A stretch of DNA of 64,000 nucleotides from Arcanobacterium urinimassiliense (GTDB lineage: Bacteria; Actinomycetota; Actinomycetes; Actinomycetales; Actinomycetaceae). The notes beneath the pieces are model-generated. The model was not told the DNA's origin, did not search any database, and worked only from the letters and a program-made list of their open reading frames with translations. This document shows positions 28,769 to 39,127 of the stretch, piece by piece. The position numbers and the translations under genes are program-made. Location: the NCBI RefSeq assembly GCF_900119495.1, contig NZ_LT632435.1, positions 542,111 to 606,110 on the forward strand, read 5' to 3'. Positions within the stretch are counted from its first letter, which is position 1; each line of letters starts with the position of its first letter.

Positions 28769-30739
28769 ATGAATGAAAATTTAGTGCAGGGTTTATACCG
28801 CGAGGGTGAAGCCTTAAAAGATACGAAAGTACCGACGGGTCCCTTGGAGAAGCGCTGGCAGCAGCGGCAGTTTACGGCTAAGCTGGTGAATCCCGCTAAC
28901 CGCCGGAAGCGTTCAATTATTATGGTTGGCACCGGCCTTGCTGGTGGTGCTGGAGCAGCTTCGCTCGGAGAAATGGGCTATCACGTAAAAGCCTTCTTCT
29001 ACCAGGATTCGGCGCGCCGTGCCCACTCCATTGCGGCACAGGGCGGAATAAATGCTGCTAAGAACTATAAGAACGACAACGATTCCACTTATCGGCTTTT
29101 CTACGACACGATTAAAGGTGGCGATTTCCGGGCGCGGGAATCTAATGTATACCGCTTAGCGGAAGTTTCAGCCAATATTATTGATCAGTGCGTAGCACAG
29201 GGAGTACCTTTCGCTCGTGAATACGGCGGCTTATTAGATAACCGCTCTTTCGGTGGCGTGCAGGTATCTCGTACTTTCTATGCCCGTGGCCAGACCGGTC
29301 AGCAGCTGTTGATTGGCGCTTATCAGGCATTGATGCGCCAAGCACATGCTGGTACGGTAGAGCTCTTTAGCCGCCACGAAATGATTGATTTAGTGGTTAT
29401 TGACGGCCGGGCGCGCGGTATCGTGGCGCGCGATATGGTCACTGGAGAAATTGAGACGCATATTGCTGATGCGGTAGTACTCGCTACCGGCGGATATGGC
29501 AATGTATTCTTCCTCTCCACCAACGCCATGGGCTGCAATGCGACTGCAATTTGGCGGGCACACCGGCGCGGCGCTTATTTCGCCAACCCGTGCTACACCC
29601 AGATTCACCCCACCTGTATTCCCCAGCACGGAGAATCGCAATCGAAGCTGACCTTGATGTCGGAGTCGCTGCGTAACGACGGGCGGATTTGGGTGCCGAA
29701 GAAGGCAGAAGATTGTAAGAAGGATCCGCGTGATATTCCGGAAGAAGATCGCGATTACTACTTGGAGCGCATCTATCCTTCGTTCGGAAATCTGGTACCC
29801 CGCGATATTGCTTCGCGGCAGGCAAAGAATATGTGCGACGAAGGTCGTGGTGTGGGTCCGGAGATCGGAGGAGTTTCCCGCGGCGTTTACTTAGATTTCG
29901 CAGAGCCAATTGCTCGGCTCGGCAAAGAGCAAGTATCGGCTAAGTACGGCAACCTCTTCGATATGTATGAGCGTATTACCGGCGAAGATCCTTATGAAGT
30001 ACCGATGCGTATTTACCCGGCTGTTCACTACACGATGGGCGGCCTGTGGGTAGATTACGATCTGGAATCCACTATTCCGGGCTTGTACGTGGCGGGCGAA
30101 GCTAACTTCTCCGATCACGGAGCAAACCGGCTGGGAGCTTCGGCTCTTATGCAGGGGCTAGCGGATGGATACTTCGTACTTCCGAATACGATTAATGATT
30201 ATCTGGCAAATAATAGCTTCCCCGAAGTAGCGCCGGATAATCCGGAGTTGCAAGAGATTCTGAAAGAAAATAAGGAACGTTTCGATCACCTCATTTCTAA
30301 TGAGGGCAATCGTTCGGTGGATTCTTTCCACAAAGAACTCGGCCACATTATGTGGGAATACTGCGGTATGGAGCGTAATGAAGCTGGCTTGAAGAAAGCT
30401 ATTGCCGAGATTCGGAAGTTGCGTGCAGAGTTCTGGAAGAATGTGCGCGTACCGGGCGGTAAATTTGAGCTCAACCAGTCTTTGGAGAAAGCCGGCCGCG
30501 TAGCTGATTTCTTCGAGCTGGGCGAGTTAATGTGTATCGATGCTCTCCATCGGAACGAATCGTGTGGCGGTCATTTCCGCTCCGAATCGCAGACGGAAGA
30601 GGGTGAAGCTCTGCGGCATGATGATGAATATGCATACGTAGCCGCGTGGGAGTGGGCGGGTGAAAATGAGGCACCTGTCTTACACAAGGAAGATCTCAAC
30701 TACGAATTTGTCGAAATGAAGCAGCGGAGTTACAAGTGA
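28769..30739 (+). CDS. sdhA: Succinate dehydrogenase / fumarate reductase flavoprotein subunit
   Basis: Carries covalent FAD and oxidises succinate. The 656-residue product has the dinucleotide fold [19 protein letters not shown], the FAD-linking His in [15 protein letters not shown], and [13 protein letters not shown] near residue 455. Overlaps sdhB by 4 bp. Confidence 0.97.
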   Translation: MNENLVQGLYREGEALKDTKVPTGPLEKRWQQRQFTAKLVNPANRRKRSIIMVGTGLAGGAGAASLGEMGYHVKAFFYQDSARRAHSIAAQGGINAAKNYKNDNDSTYRLFYDTIKGGDFRARESNVYRLAEVSANIIDQCVAQGVPFAREYGGLLDNRSFGGVQVSRTFYARGQTGQQLLIGAYQALMRQAHAGTVELFSRHEMIDLVVIDGRARGIVARDMVTGEIETHIADAVVLATGGYGNVFFLSTNAMGCNATAIWRAHRRGAYFANPCYTQIHPTCIPQHGESQSKLTLMSESLRNDGRIWVPKKAEDCKKDPRDIPEEDRDYYLERIYPSFGNLVPRDIASRQAKNMCDEGRGVGPEIGGVSRGVYLDFAEPIARLGKEQVSAKYGNLFDMYERITGEDPYEVPMRIYPAVHYTMGGLWVDYDLESTIPGLYVAGEANFSDHGANRLGASALMQGLADGYFVLPNTINDYLANNSFPEVAPDNPELQEILKENKERFDHLISNEGNRSVDSFHKELGHIMWEYCGMERNEAGLKKAIAEIRKLRAEFWKNVRVPGGKFELNQSLEKAGRVADFFELGELMCIDALHRNESCGGHFRSESQTEEGEALRHDDEYAYVAAWEWAGENEAPVLHKEDLNYEFVEMKQRSYK

Positions 30740-31470
30740 AAATTAATCTCGAATACTGGCGGCAAAACGGACCTGCTGATAAGGGTCATTTTGAAACGCA
30801 TACGATTGAAAACGTCGATGAGACAGCCTCTTTCCTCGAAATGCTCGATCAGCTGAACGAAGAGCTTTTCGCGGAAGGAAAAGAGCCGGTAGCTTTCGAC
30901 TCTGACTGTCGTGAAGGCATTTGCGGGCAGTGTGGATTAGTAATAAACGGCGATCCGCATGGTCCAGAAGTGACTACTACTTGCCAGCTACATATGCGGC
31001 ATTTCCAAGATGGCGACACCATTACTATTGAGCCGTGGCGTTCTACCGGTTTCCCGGTGCTGCGCGATTTGGTAGTAGACCGGACTGCTTTTGACCGCAT
31101 CGTGCAGGCTGGTGGATATATTTCTGTAAATACGGGAGCTGCGCCGGATGCACACGCTACCCCGGTGGCGAAGCCTAAGGCAGATAAAGCTTTTGAAGTA
31201 GCTGCTTGTATTGGCTGTGGCGCGTGCGTGGCAGCTTGCCCGAATGGTTCGGCAATGCTTTTCACCTCGGCAAAGGTAGTGCATTTAGGTCTGCTTCCGC
31301 AGGGGCAACCCGAGCGGAAAGAGCGTGTAGTAAATATGCTCGCGCAGCATGATGCAGAAGGCTTTGGTGGTTGTACTAATGTGGGTGCTTGTGCAGAGGC
31401 TTGCCCCAAGCAGGTGCCACTAGAGTTTATCTCGATGTTGAATCGTGATTTGATTTGCGCCTCGGTATAG
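30736..31470 (+). CDS. sdhB: Succinate dehydrogenase iron-sulfur subunit
   Basis: Relays electrons between FAD and heme. The 244-residue product has the [2Fe-2S] ligands in [10 protein letters not shown] with a later C, and two further clusters in [12 protein letters not shown] and [12 protein letters not shown]. Ends the operon; a long hairpin follows. Confidence 0.97.
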   Translation: MKINLEYWRQNGPADKGHFETHTIENVDETASFLEMLDQLNEELFAEGKEPVAFDSDCREGICGQCGLVINGDPHGPEVTTTCQLHMRHFQDGDTITIEPWRSTGFPVLRDLVVDRTAFDRIVQAGGYISVNTGAAPDAHATPVAKPKADKAFEVAACIGCGACVAACPNGSAMLFTSAKVVHLGLLPQGQPERKERVVNMLAQHDAEGFGGCTNVGACAEACPKQVPLEFISMLNRDLICASV

Positions 31471-31529
31471 AGAAGCATTTCTGAGCAAACTGGTACTGCC
31501 ATATAGGCGGTAAAAGATTGCTGATTCTT

Positions 31530-31563
31530 CTGGAGGGCGAGCGGTGTACCGCTCGCCCTCCAG
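31530..31563. terminator. Long palindromic hairpin between sdhB and the convergent methyltransferase gene
   Basis: A near-perfect 34-bp inverted repeat with 16 paired bases per arm (CTGGAGGGCGAGCGGT / ACCGCTCGCCCTCCAG) around a GT centre. It lies between two genes that converge and has only short T-runs, so it could act in both directions. Confidence 0.75.
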
Positions 31564-31580
31564 CATTTACAGGCGGTAGT

Positions 31581-32774
31581 TTAGACCTGCAGCCGGCTAC
31601 AGAGCAAAATATGCGGCTTTCCAGCTAGTGGAGTGGAGATTAAAGTGGCGCTCCCTGGGAGGGAAGAATCTAAATGTAGCTGCCGTCGATATTCTTCCGG
31701 CACGAGCGCAGTGCCACGCTTCTTTATTTCTACTCTTCCTATGCCGTGGGAGCGCAGTGCCGCTTGCACTATTTTAGGCCGCGGTTTGAGCACTTCTTGG
31801 ATACGGAAACCACTTAAAAAAGGTGAAAAAATCGGATCTGCTCCAGTTAGATAAGCAATCTGGGCGGATACCGGCCGCAGCTGCTGCGCTTTTGCTAGAG
31901 AGGCAATCGCTCCGGCGCGAATAATAGCCGGATCTGGTTCGTAAATAAATTCTGCGAGGGGAGCTGGCTCTAGCATTTCTGCTGGTTGCTGTGGATTTTT
32001 TCCATCTGCCTGGTAGGAATATTCGCCATCAGGAGTAATTACGAGTGCGCTCCGCCCAGGTTCTATACCTGCTCCCATCCAAATCACAGCTTCTGCCAGT
32101 TCCCGCGTTTCACTAATCCACTGCACATGGGCAGACGCAGGTAGTAAGGCATAATCAATACCGGGAGCTACTTTTATTCCCGAAAGTGGATAGCGCTGTG
32201 CAAGCGCAATTGCGTGTTCTAAACTGGGTTGCCAGTGAGCTGGATTTTTTATACGCTTTCCAGCGGCTCGGCGAGCAGGGTCTATCCAAATCGTATCTGC
32301 TCCGAGAGCAGCTAAATCTAAATCATTGGCATCTGCTTCGATTACGCGAGCAGTGGGGAAAGCCGCTAAATTGTGCCGCGCTGCGGCCGCTGCTTCGCCG
32401 TCTTTTTCAATTGCCGTTACAGCAATTCCAGCGGCAGCAAAGCTCCGTGCGTCGGCGCCAATTCCACAGCCAAAATCGAGCAGTTTCTGGGCGCCGTGCT
32501 TCCGCAAAAAATCTGCATGTGCAGTTGCTATGCTGGCGCGAGTCGCCTGTTCTAATCCGGCTGCGGTAAAGAGCATCTGCGCTGCCGAATCTCCAAATTT
32601 CTCGGTGGCACGGGCGCGGAGCCGAGATTGTGTGAGCGCAGCAGAAATTAAATCGCTATCGAAGCCGCGCTTTCGTAATTGATTGTGGAGCGAAAATACT
32701 TGCGCCGCATCGTATACCGGTAACTCGGCGAGAAGTTGCTGCCCTGGTGCGCTAGCTAAATCCTGAATATGCAC
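31581..32774 (-). CDS. SAM-dependent methyltransferase with THUMP-like C-terminal domain
   Basis: A 397-residue class I methyltransferase. Motif I is LDFGCGIGADARSFAAAG (about residue 98), followed by an acidic VTAIEKDGEA and DPARRAAGKRI. The last 90 residues (GFRIQEVLKPRPKIVQ..., HGIGRVEIKKRG) match the THUMP-like domain seen in this actinobacterial family. Substrate is probably RNA, but this is inferred from the family only. Single gene convergent with sdhCAB. Confidence 0.82.
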   Translation of the reverse strand: MHIQDLASAPGQQLLAELPVYDAAQVFSLHNQLRKRGFDSDLISAALTQSRLRARATEKFGDSAAQMLFTAAGLEQATRASIATAHADFLRKHGAQKLLDFGCGIGADARSFAAAGIAVTAIEKDGEAAAAARHNLAAFPTARVIEADANDLDLAALGADTIWIDPARRAAGKRIKNPAHWQPSLEHAIALAQRYPLSGIKVAPGIDYALLPASAHVQWISETRELAEAVIWMGAGIEPGRSALVITPDGEYSYQADGKNPQQPAEMLEPAPLAEFIYEPDPAIIRAGAIASLAKAQQLRPVSAQIAYLTGADPIFSPFLSGFRIQEVLKPRPKIVQAALRSHGIGRVEIKKRGTALVPEEYRRQLHLDSSLPGSATLISTPLAGKPHILLCSRLQV

Positions 32775-32844
32775 AATTCTATTTTCGCATATACGAGAAG
32801 AATTTTTATTTAGTGCTGTTTAGGGTACGGGGTGTATTGGGGCA

Positions 32845-32901
32845 GGGAGGTGTTATTGAGGTGGGGAGGTGTTATTGAGGTGGGGGGATGTTGTTGAAGA
32901 T
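32845..32901 (+). repeat. 19-bp tandem repeat, about three copies
   Basis: Two identical copies of GGGAGGTGTTATTGAGGTG (32845-32863, 32864-32882) and a third diverged copy to about 32901. G-rich on this strand. Lies upstream of the groES promoter; function unknown. Confidence 0.85.
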
Positions 32902-32940
32902 AGGAAGGCGTTCGCAGATAGCGAGTTTTTCCGCATTTTC

Positions 32941-32965
32941 TGGCACTCAAATTGACCGAGTGCCA
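32941..32965 (+). promoter_or_regulatory. CIRCE operator (HrcA site)
   Basis: TGGCACTC, nine bases, GAGTGCCA: one substitution per arm from the consensus TTAGCACTC-N9-GAGTGCTAA core and still perfectly symmetrical. Predicts heat-shock control of groES by HrcA. Confidence 0.92.
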
Positions 32966-32980
32966 ATTTCCGCTTAGAGT
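32952..32980 (+). promoter_or_regulatory. groES promoter overlapping CIRCE
   Basis: TTGACC (32952-32957) lies in the loop of CIRCE, and TAGAGT (32975-32980) follows after 17 bp. An HrcA dimer on CIRCE would cover the -35 box, which explains repression. The same -10 hexamer occurs before rplM. Confidence 0.75.
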
Positions 32981-33082
32981 AAGTTATGTAGCAAGTGCTA
33001 CGCCCTGGATTGGGCTCGGCCCCCGCGACGGCGGGTCCACTAGGTTCGTTAAAAAGATACGAGTTTAGAAAAGGGGGACCGC

Positions 33083-33379
33083 ATGTCGGTATCCATTAAG
33101 CCCCTCGAGGATCGGATTGTTATCCAACAAGTCGAGGCTGAAGAAAAGACTGCTTCGGGAATTGTGCTTCCGGGTAGCGCGCAGGAAAAGCCACAGGAAG
33201 GTGTAGTCATTGCTGTAGGCCCCGGCCGCATCGATGACAATGGCAACCGCGTACCGTTAGATATCGCAGCTGGCGATACGGTGATTTATTCCCGTTACGG
33301 CGGTACGGAAATCAAGTACGGAGAAGACGAATACATTATTCTTTCCGCACGCGATATCCTCGCTAAGGTAGAGCACTAA
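33083..33379 (+). CDS. groES: Co-chaperonin GroES
   Basis: GroES caps the GroEL folding chamber. The 98-residue product [23 protein letters not shown]... has the mobile loop [15 protein letters not shown] and [18 protein letters not shown] at the end. No groEL follows; a strong terminator comes 12 bp after the stop, so groES is a single-gene unit. Confidence 0.97.
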   Translation: MSVSIKPLEDRIVIQQVEAEEKTASGIVLPGSAQEKPQEGVVIAVGPGRIDDNGNRVPLDIAAGDTVIYSRYGGTEIKYGEDEYIILSARDILAKVEH

Positions 33380-33388
33380 AAATTTTTT

Positions 33389-33425
33389 ATGGGGGCAGAG
33401 CTTCTCGCTCTGCCCCCATTTTTTA
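33389..33425. terminator. Terminator after groES, probably bidirectional
   Basis: Perfect 13-bp stem (ATGGGGGCAGAGC / GCTCTGCCCCCAT), five-base loop, T-run on the right and a matching A/T-run on the left. Serves groES and, on the other strand, the convergent hydrolase gene. Confidence 0.88.
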
Positions 33426-33453
33426 TGCCCAAAATTGCGCTATTCGCAGTTTA

Positions 33454-34557
33454 TTAGCGATGGGTACGTAGGTATTCGCTCAGCACCGCTGCTTCTGCAT
33501 CCCAGCCAGCTTGATTCGGGTGGATATATCCCATAATTGGCCCGCCTTGGAAAGGTGGATTAATCCAGGTATTAGCTTGGGAACCATAACGATATGGATT
33601 CATGCCGTGCCCGGCAAAAGCCGTGCGTATATCCACTAGATGGTAGCGCTGTGAAGCAGTTTTTTGATTCATATCGGCGATTAGATTGCTTTGCATTTGC
33701 GTATAGTCTTGCTGCATCTTCTGCAGTTTTGCGCCGAAATCGTACCAAGCGAAAGCATTTTCTGGCACTAGATAGTTGCCAGTATTAATTAAATCCGGGT
33801 AGGAGAGAAGATATACCTCTGCATTACCTTGCGAATTTTTCTCTATCGCATCTAGTACAGCTGTGACGCGCTGTCCAGCTTCGTTACGCAATATATTCTC
33901 CGAATAGTTCATCTGCTTATCGCAAAGCTGCCCCGAACGCATTACCAAGCACTTAACCGCAATGCCGAAGAAATCAGCATCGTTGCCGCCGATGGTTAAA
34001 AATACTATATCCGTATCGGGAGTAACGGCTTCTATCTGCATCTTATTGTGCAGGCGGCACTCCAAGGTAGCGGTGTAGATATTACCAGCGGGGGCCGGAG
34101 CTACCCGCCGGTATTCCCATTCTCCGTTCTCAAGTGGTACTTCGCCACACATCTGCGCTGCTTCTACGCGTTTTTGCCACTCAGCGCTTTGGTCGGGATA
34201 TTCCGAGCGTGGCAGGTAATAAGCCTTAGTAATGCTCTTCTTCGCCATTCCTAAAGTGGAGATATCTTGGGCTCTTTCCACTAAATCGGCAGCTACTGCA
34301 CCAGAGCAAGCCACATTCTTATAGGAGGCACCTAACTCCTTTGCCACCTGTGCTCCATAATTGGTAGTAGAGCGGGAGCAATCACTCTCGTATACTCCAG
34401 CCGAACCGTTTCCGGCTGAATAAGAATCGCCCAGCTGGACAATATTCAGTGGTTCCGCTCCTTGGGCACTGCTGGCTACTACTCCCAGCCCGATAGTCAT
34501 TCCGAACAGAGCTAGAGTGGAAATTCCGGCTCCGAAAATTTTAGTTTTTTTCTGCAT
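33454..34557 (-). CDS. Secreted SGNH/GDSL-family hydrolase
   Basis: A 367-residue exported esterase or lipase. Signal peptide of about 33 residues (cleavage near AQG-AEP). Block I has the nucleophile serine in QLGDSYSAGNG (Ser45), the oxyanion Gly and Asn appear later in TIGGNDADFF, and the catalytic His is in GYIHPNQAGWD near the C-terminus. Several Cys suggest disulfides. Substrate cannot be told; similar actinobacterial enzymes act on lipids or acetylated glycans. Confidence 0.87.
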   Translation of the reverse strand: MQKKTKIFGAGISTLALFGMTIGLGVVASSAQGAEPLNIVQLGDSYSAGNGSAGVYESDCSRSTTNYGAQVAKELGASYKNVACSGAVAADLVERAQDISTLGMAKKSITKAYYLPRSEYPDQSAEWQKRVEAAQMCGEVPLENGEWEYRRVAPAPAGNIYTATLECRLHNKMQIEAVTPDTDIVFLTIGGNDADFFGIAVKCLVMRSGQLCDKQMNYSENILRNEAGQRVTAVLDAIEKNSQGNAEVYLLSYPDLINTGNYLVPENAFAWYDFGAKLQKMQQDYTQMQSNLIADMNQKTASQRYHLVDIRTAFAGHGMNPYRYGSQANTWINPPFQGGPIMGYIHPNQAGWDAEAAVLSEYLRTHR

Positions 34558-34748
34558 TTATGCTCCCTTGCTGCAGATAAAGAAAATTTCATTGCTTTAT
34601 ACTACAGATAGTACTAGGTAGCGCAAAAAAATGGTAAATATACAGGGAGTATTTAGCCAATACTCGGCTTACATATATTAATTTCGGGTATTGCCTTTAT
34701 TTCAGTATTAAATATTGCCCTTATTCTGGAATTAAATTAGGTACTTAC

Positions 34749-34789
34749 TAAGCGCTGCGGGAATGACGTTAAGCGCTGCGGGAATGACG
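34749..34789 (+). repeat. 20-bp tandem duplication at the 3' end of the whiB gene
   Basis: TAAGCGCTGCGGGAATGACG occurs at 34749-34768 and 34770-34789. The second copy holds the last codons and stop (TAA) of the reverse-strand whiB; the outer copy supplies another stop (TAG) at the same relative place. Confidence 0.9.
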
Positions 34790-35065
34790 GCGTTGGCGCA
34801 CCACTCGGCTGCGTTCTTCTTCCGACATTCCTCCCCACACTCCGTAGGGTTCGCGATGCTCGAGCGCGTATTCACGGCATTCTAAAATTACGGGGCAGTG
34901 CTGGCAGATACGCTTCGCTCGTTCAATTCGCCGCCGCCGCGGACCGCCGCGCTCGCCTTCGGGATGAAAGAAAAACTCTGGATCCATAGTGCTGCAGGTA
35001 CCTTTTACCTGCCAATCCCAAAAATCCACGAGCGCTCTATCAACATCTCTAATACGTGCGACCAA
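34769..35065 (-). CDS. WhiB-family iron-sulfur transcription factor, WhiB3/WhiD-like
   Basis: A 98-residue WhiB protein that would bind a redox-sensitive [4Fe-4S] cluster and work with the principal sigma factor. Cluster ligands are Cys24, Cys54, Cys57 and Cys63, followed by the turn motif EPYGVWGGM (residues 72-80) and an Arg-rich tail. The FFHPEGERG and REPYGVWGG segments are closest, in my memory, to WhiB3/WhiD, as is the position near groES and guaB. Divergent from guaB. Confidence 0.9.
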   Translation of the reverse strand: MVARIRDVDRALVDFWDWQVKGTCSTMDPEFFFHPEGERGGPRRRRIERAKRICQHCPVILECREYALEHREPYGVWGGMSEEERSRVVRQRRHSRSA

Positions 35066-35123
35066 GGCTGCGTCCTTCCCTGCTGTAGCCTACCGGCTAG
35101 AGCTCTTTACTGAAAATATGTAA

Positions 35124-36800
<1,677 letters not shown>

Positions 36801-36828
36801 ACTGAGCATCGAAATCTTAAATAATTAA

Positions 36829-36874
36829 ATCGAGCGCCCGGCTCTTGATTAATTGAGCGGGGCGCTCGATTTTT
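36829..36874. terminator. Terminator between guaB and the convergent exonuclease gene
   Basis: Perfect 11-bp stem (ATCGAGCGCCC / GGGCGCTCGAT), 20-base loop that itself can pair partly (GGCTCTTGATTAATTGAGC), then TTTTTAT. Closes guaB. Confidence 0.8.
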
Positions 36875-36909
36875 ATGGATTGACTTGGGTATTGGTACCC
36901 AATTTCAGC

Positions 36910-37608
36910 CTATTCTCGCACCAAGGGCCAGCCGGTCTTTTCCGTATATGCTTGCCCACGCTCAGCTGCTTTTTTCCGGAAGTACTCTGCGGTTTCGTTA
37001 TATCTTTCGAGTTGTTGCTCCATCAACACCTCGAGACTTTCTTGCGCAATCTTTGGATAACGCCGGAGCATTGCTCCGAGCACGCGCAGCGTAACCAGTA
37101 CATCTGCTTCTGCATTATGAAAATCATCTGCATCCCATACTTCATAGTGCTGAGCTACGCTCTCTAAATTGCGCTTTCCTTTCCGATATTTATCGACTAC
37201 TTTATCGAGCAGATATGGATCTATTATGGGGGCTAAATTACGCCCTAAACGCTCCTCTAAAGTAGGTAAATCGTGGCGGCGTAACTCCGCTTCTAAAAGC
37301 GTCAAATCGTAGGAAGCGTTAAAGGCTACCAGCACGTGATTCTGCTTCAGATGCTCATACAGCAGCTGTGCTACTTCTTCTAATACTTCTTCAATAGGCC
37401 GCCCCTCTTTCTGGGCCTGCTCAGTAGAAATGCCATGCACTTTTTGCGAAGCTTCCGGTATTTCCACTCCCGGGTCAGCTAGCCAATAGTGTTTTTCTAT
37501 TTCTGTTTCGTTCACCACTACAATCGAAGCGGTGACTAGCCGAGCTGCCTGCGGATTTACACCGGTAGTTTCCGTATCGAAACCAATTATGGGCTTTTCA
37601 CTCCACAT
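36910..37608 (-). CDS. DEDD-family 3'-5' exonuclease (DNA polymerase III epsilon-like)
   Basis: A 232-residue stand-alone proofreading-type exonuclease. ExoI is IGFDTETTGVNPQAAR (residues 8-23), ExoII has VLVAFNASYDLTLLE and ExoIII is HNAEADVLVTLRVL, giving the D-E-D-D metal ligands. It could act in DNA repair or as an oligoribonuclease-like enzyme. Lies convergent with guaB. Confidence 0.85.
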   Translation of the reverse strand: MWSEKPIIGFDTETTGVNPQAARLVTASIVVVNETEIEKHYWLADPGVEIPEASQKVHGISTEQAQKEGRPIEEVLEEVAQLLYEHLKQNHVLVAFNASYDLTLLEAELRRHDLPTLEERLGRNLAPIIDPYLLDKVVDKYRKGKRNLESVAQHYEVWDADDFHNAEADVLVTLRVLGAMLRRYPKIAQESLEVLMEQQLERYNETAEYFRKKAAERGQAYTEKTGWPLVRE

Positions 37609-37875
37609 AGTTACTCTTTTCTTTTCGCAGCTACTTCGCTGCCCTAGTGCTGCTTCCGGCCTTAGTGCGGGCGATTCGCTTTTAATACGTTTTCGGTACA
37701 GAAATTATTTCTGCCGGCTGCGGGCGTATTTTGCCCGCGCCAGCAAAGGAGTATCTGCAGTTTCTAGTATAGAGGGCACCTCCGAAAAATTTTATTCCTT
37801 TAGTTATGGGTATAGATTCTCCCTTCACTAAAGTTGGGAGCGCCCGGCTTGCCGACTACCTGCCGAGCGGCCATA

Positions 37876-37881
37876 TAGGAT
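37876..37881 (+). promoter_or_regulatory. Likely -10 box (TAGGAT) of guaB3
   Basis: TAGGAT is a good actinobacterial -10 and would start transcription about five bases before the GTG at 37893. An overlapping TACGCT exactly six bases before the GTG would make the message leaderless. The two cannot be separated by reading. Confidence 0.45.
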
Positions 37882-37892
37882 ACGCTAAAAGG

Positions 37893-39008
37893 GTGAGCAA
37901 TGATGTAGAGATTGGGCGAAATAAGCTGGCGAGAGTGGGATATGCTTTCGACGATATTTCGGTAATTCCCTCCCGTCGTACCCGCGATGCGGAAGATGTA
38001 TCTGTCACTTGGCAATTAGATGCCTATTTACTAGATGCTCCTATTATGGGTGCACCAATGGATTCGGTGACTTCTCCCGCCACCGCCATTCAATTAGGAA
38101 AAATGGGGTTGCTCGGGGTATTAGATCTCGAGGGTTTGTGGACGCGTTATGAAGATCCAGCGCCCTATCTGGAAGAGATTGCACAACTTCCGTCGGATTG
38201 TTACCACCGGCGTATGCAAGAAATATATAGTGAGCCGATAAAAGCAGAGCTAATTACTCAGCGTATTGCCGAGATTAGAGCTGCCGGTGTGCCTACGGCC
38301 GGAGCTTTATCGCCGGCGCGTACGCAAGAGTATTGGCGTACGGTAGTGGAAGCTGGAGTGGATTTATTTATAATTCGCGGTACCACCGTCTCCGCTGAGC
38401 ATGTATCTACGAATCGGGAACCACTTAATTTGAAGCGGTTTATTTATGAACTAGACGTGCCGGTAATAGTAGGGGGAGCTGCTTCCTATACGGCGGCATT
38501 GCATCTAATGCGCACCGGTGCAGCTGGAGTATTAGCTGGATTTGGGGGAGGCGCCACCAGCGCAAATCGGCGCACAGTCGGAGTGGCAGTACCGATGGCC
38601 ACCACGGTAGCAAATGTGGCAGCTGCCCGGCGGGAGTATATGGATGAAACCGGAGGGCGCTATGTGCAGGTGATTGCCGATGGGCAAATTTCCACTTCGG
38701 GAGATTTAGTGAAAGCGATTGCTTGTGGAGCAGACGGGGTGATGCTGGGGACGGCGTTGGCGCGTTCGCAAGAGGCTCCGGGGCGCGGTTTCCATTGGGG
38801 AGCGGAAGCGCACCATAGGAAACTGATTCGAGGAGAACGGGTACAGGTAGGCACGGTGTCTGATTTACAGCAAATTATTTGGGGCCCGTCTCTAGATGCC
38901 TCCGGTACCACTAATTTAGTAGGAGCGTTGAAGCAGGCGATGGCGATGACCGGCTATTCCGATGTGAAAGAATTCCAGCGCGTACCGATGGCAGTGGAGC
39001 AATACTAG
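37893..39008 (+). CDS. guaB3: GuaB3-family IMP dehydrogenase-like protein
   Basis: Actinobacterial paralogue of IMP dehydrogenase. From GTG 37893 the product starts MSNDVEIGRNKLARVGYAF, as family members do, and has FDDISVIPSRRTRD, APIMGAPMDSV, GGRYVQVIADG and AIACGADGVMLG. It lacks CBS domains and the catalytic Cys loop (the matching site reads GGGATSANR). In Streptomyces-type bacteria GuaB3 is reported as a GMP reductase, so that activity is plausible. A longer frame from 37806 would add 29 unconvincing residues. The last 15 bp are tandemly repeated. Confidence 0.88.
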   Translation: MSNDVEIGRNKLARVGYAFDDISVIPSRRTRDAEDVSVTWQLDAYLLDAPIMGAPMDSVTSPATAIQLGKMGLLGVLDLEGLWTRYEDPAPYLEEIAQLPSDCYHRRMQEIYSEPIKAELITQRIAEIRAAGVPTAGALSPARTQEYWRTVVEAGVDLFIIRGTTVSAEHVSTNREPLNLKRFIYELDVPVIVGGAASYTAALHLMRTGAAGVLAGFGGGATSANRRTVGVAVPMATTVANVAAARREYMDETGGRYVQVIADGQISTSGDLVKAIACGADGVMLGTALARSQEAPGRGFHWGAEAHHRKLIRGERVQVGTVSDLQQIIWGPSLDASGTTNLVGALKQAMAMTGYSDVKEFQRVPMAVEQY

Positions 39009-39038
39009 GTGGAGCGATACTGAGTGAAGCAATACTAG
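38994..39038 (+). repeat. 15-bp tandem repeat covering the guaB3 stop codon, three copies
   Basis: GTGGAGCAATACTAG, GTGGAGCGATACTGA and GTGAAGCAATACTAG follow one another in frame. The first is the coding 3' end (VEQY-stop); the other two are copies beyond the stop, and each ends in its own stop codon. Confidence 0.93.
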
Positions 39039-39127
39039 TTCGGGAGCATTTCTGCGGGTAGAATTGGAAACTGCTGAATAAGACTTAAAAAATTATCAAA
39101 AATAAATACTAAGTAGTAAGGAAAAAT

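Larger units (their letters stand above)
32775..33082. other. Regulatory gap between the methyltransferase gene and groES
   Basis: About 308 bp with no gene. It holds a GT-rich tandem repeat, then a CIRCE operator on top of a well-formed promoter, and a leader of about 95 bases with a short GC-rich CCGC/GCGG hairpin near 33026-33040, before groES. Confidence 0.7.

Noticed and set aside
32845..32901. Tandem repeats as a possible CRISPR array
   Set aside because: The units are directly adjacent with no spacers and there are no cas genes in the window.
37806..37892. Longer guaB3 N-terminus from ATG 37806
   Set aside because: No ribosome site or promoter fits, the added 29 residues are not family-like, and good -10 boxes lie downstream of that ATG.
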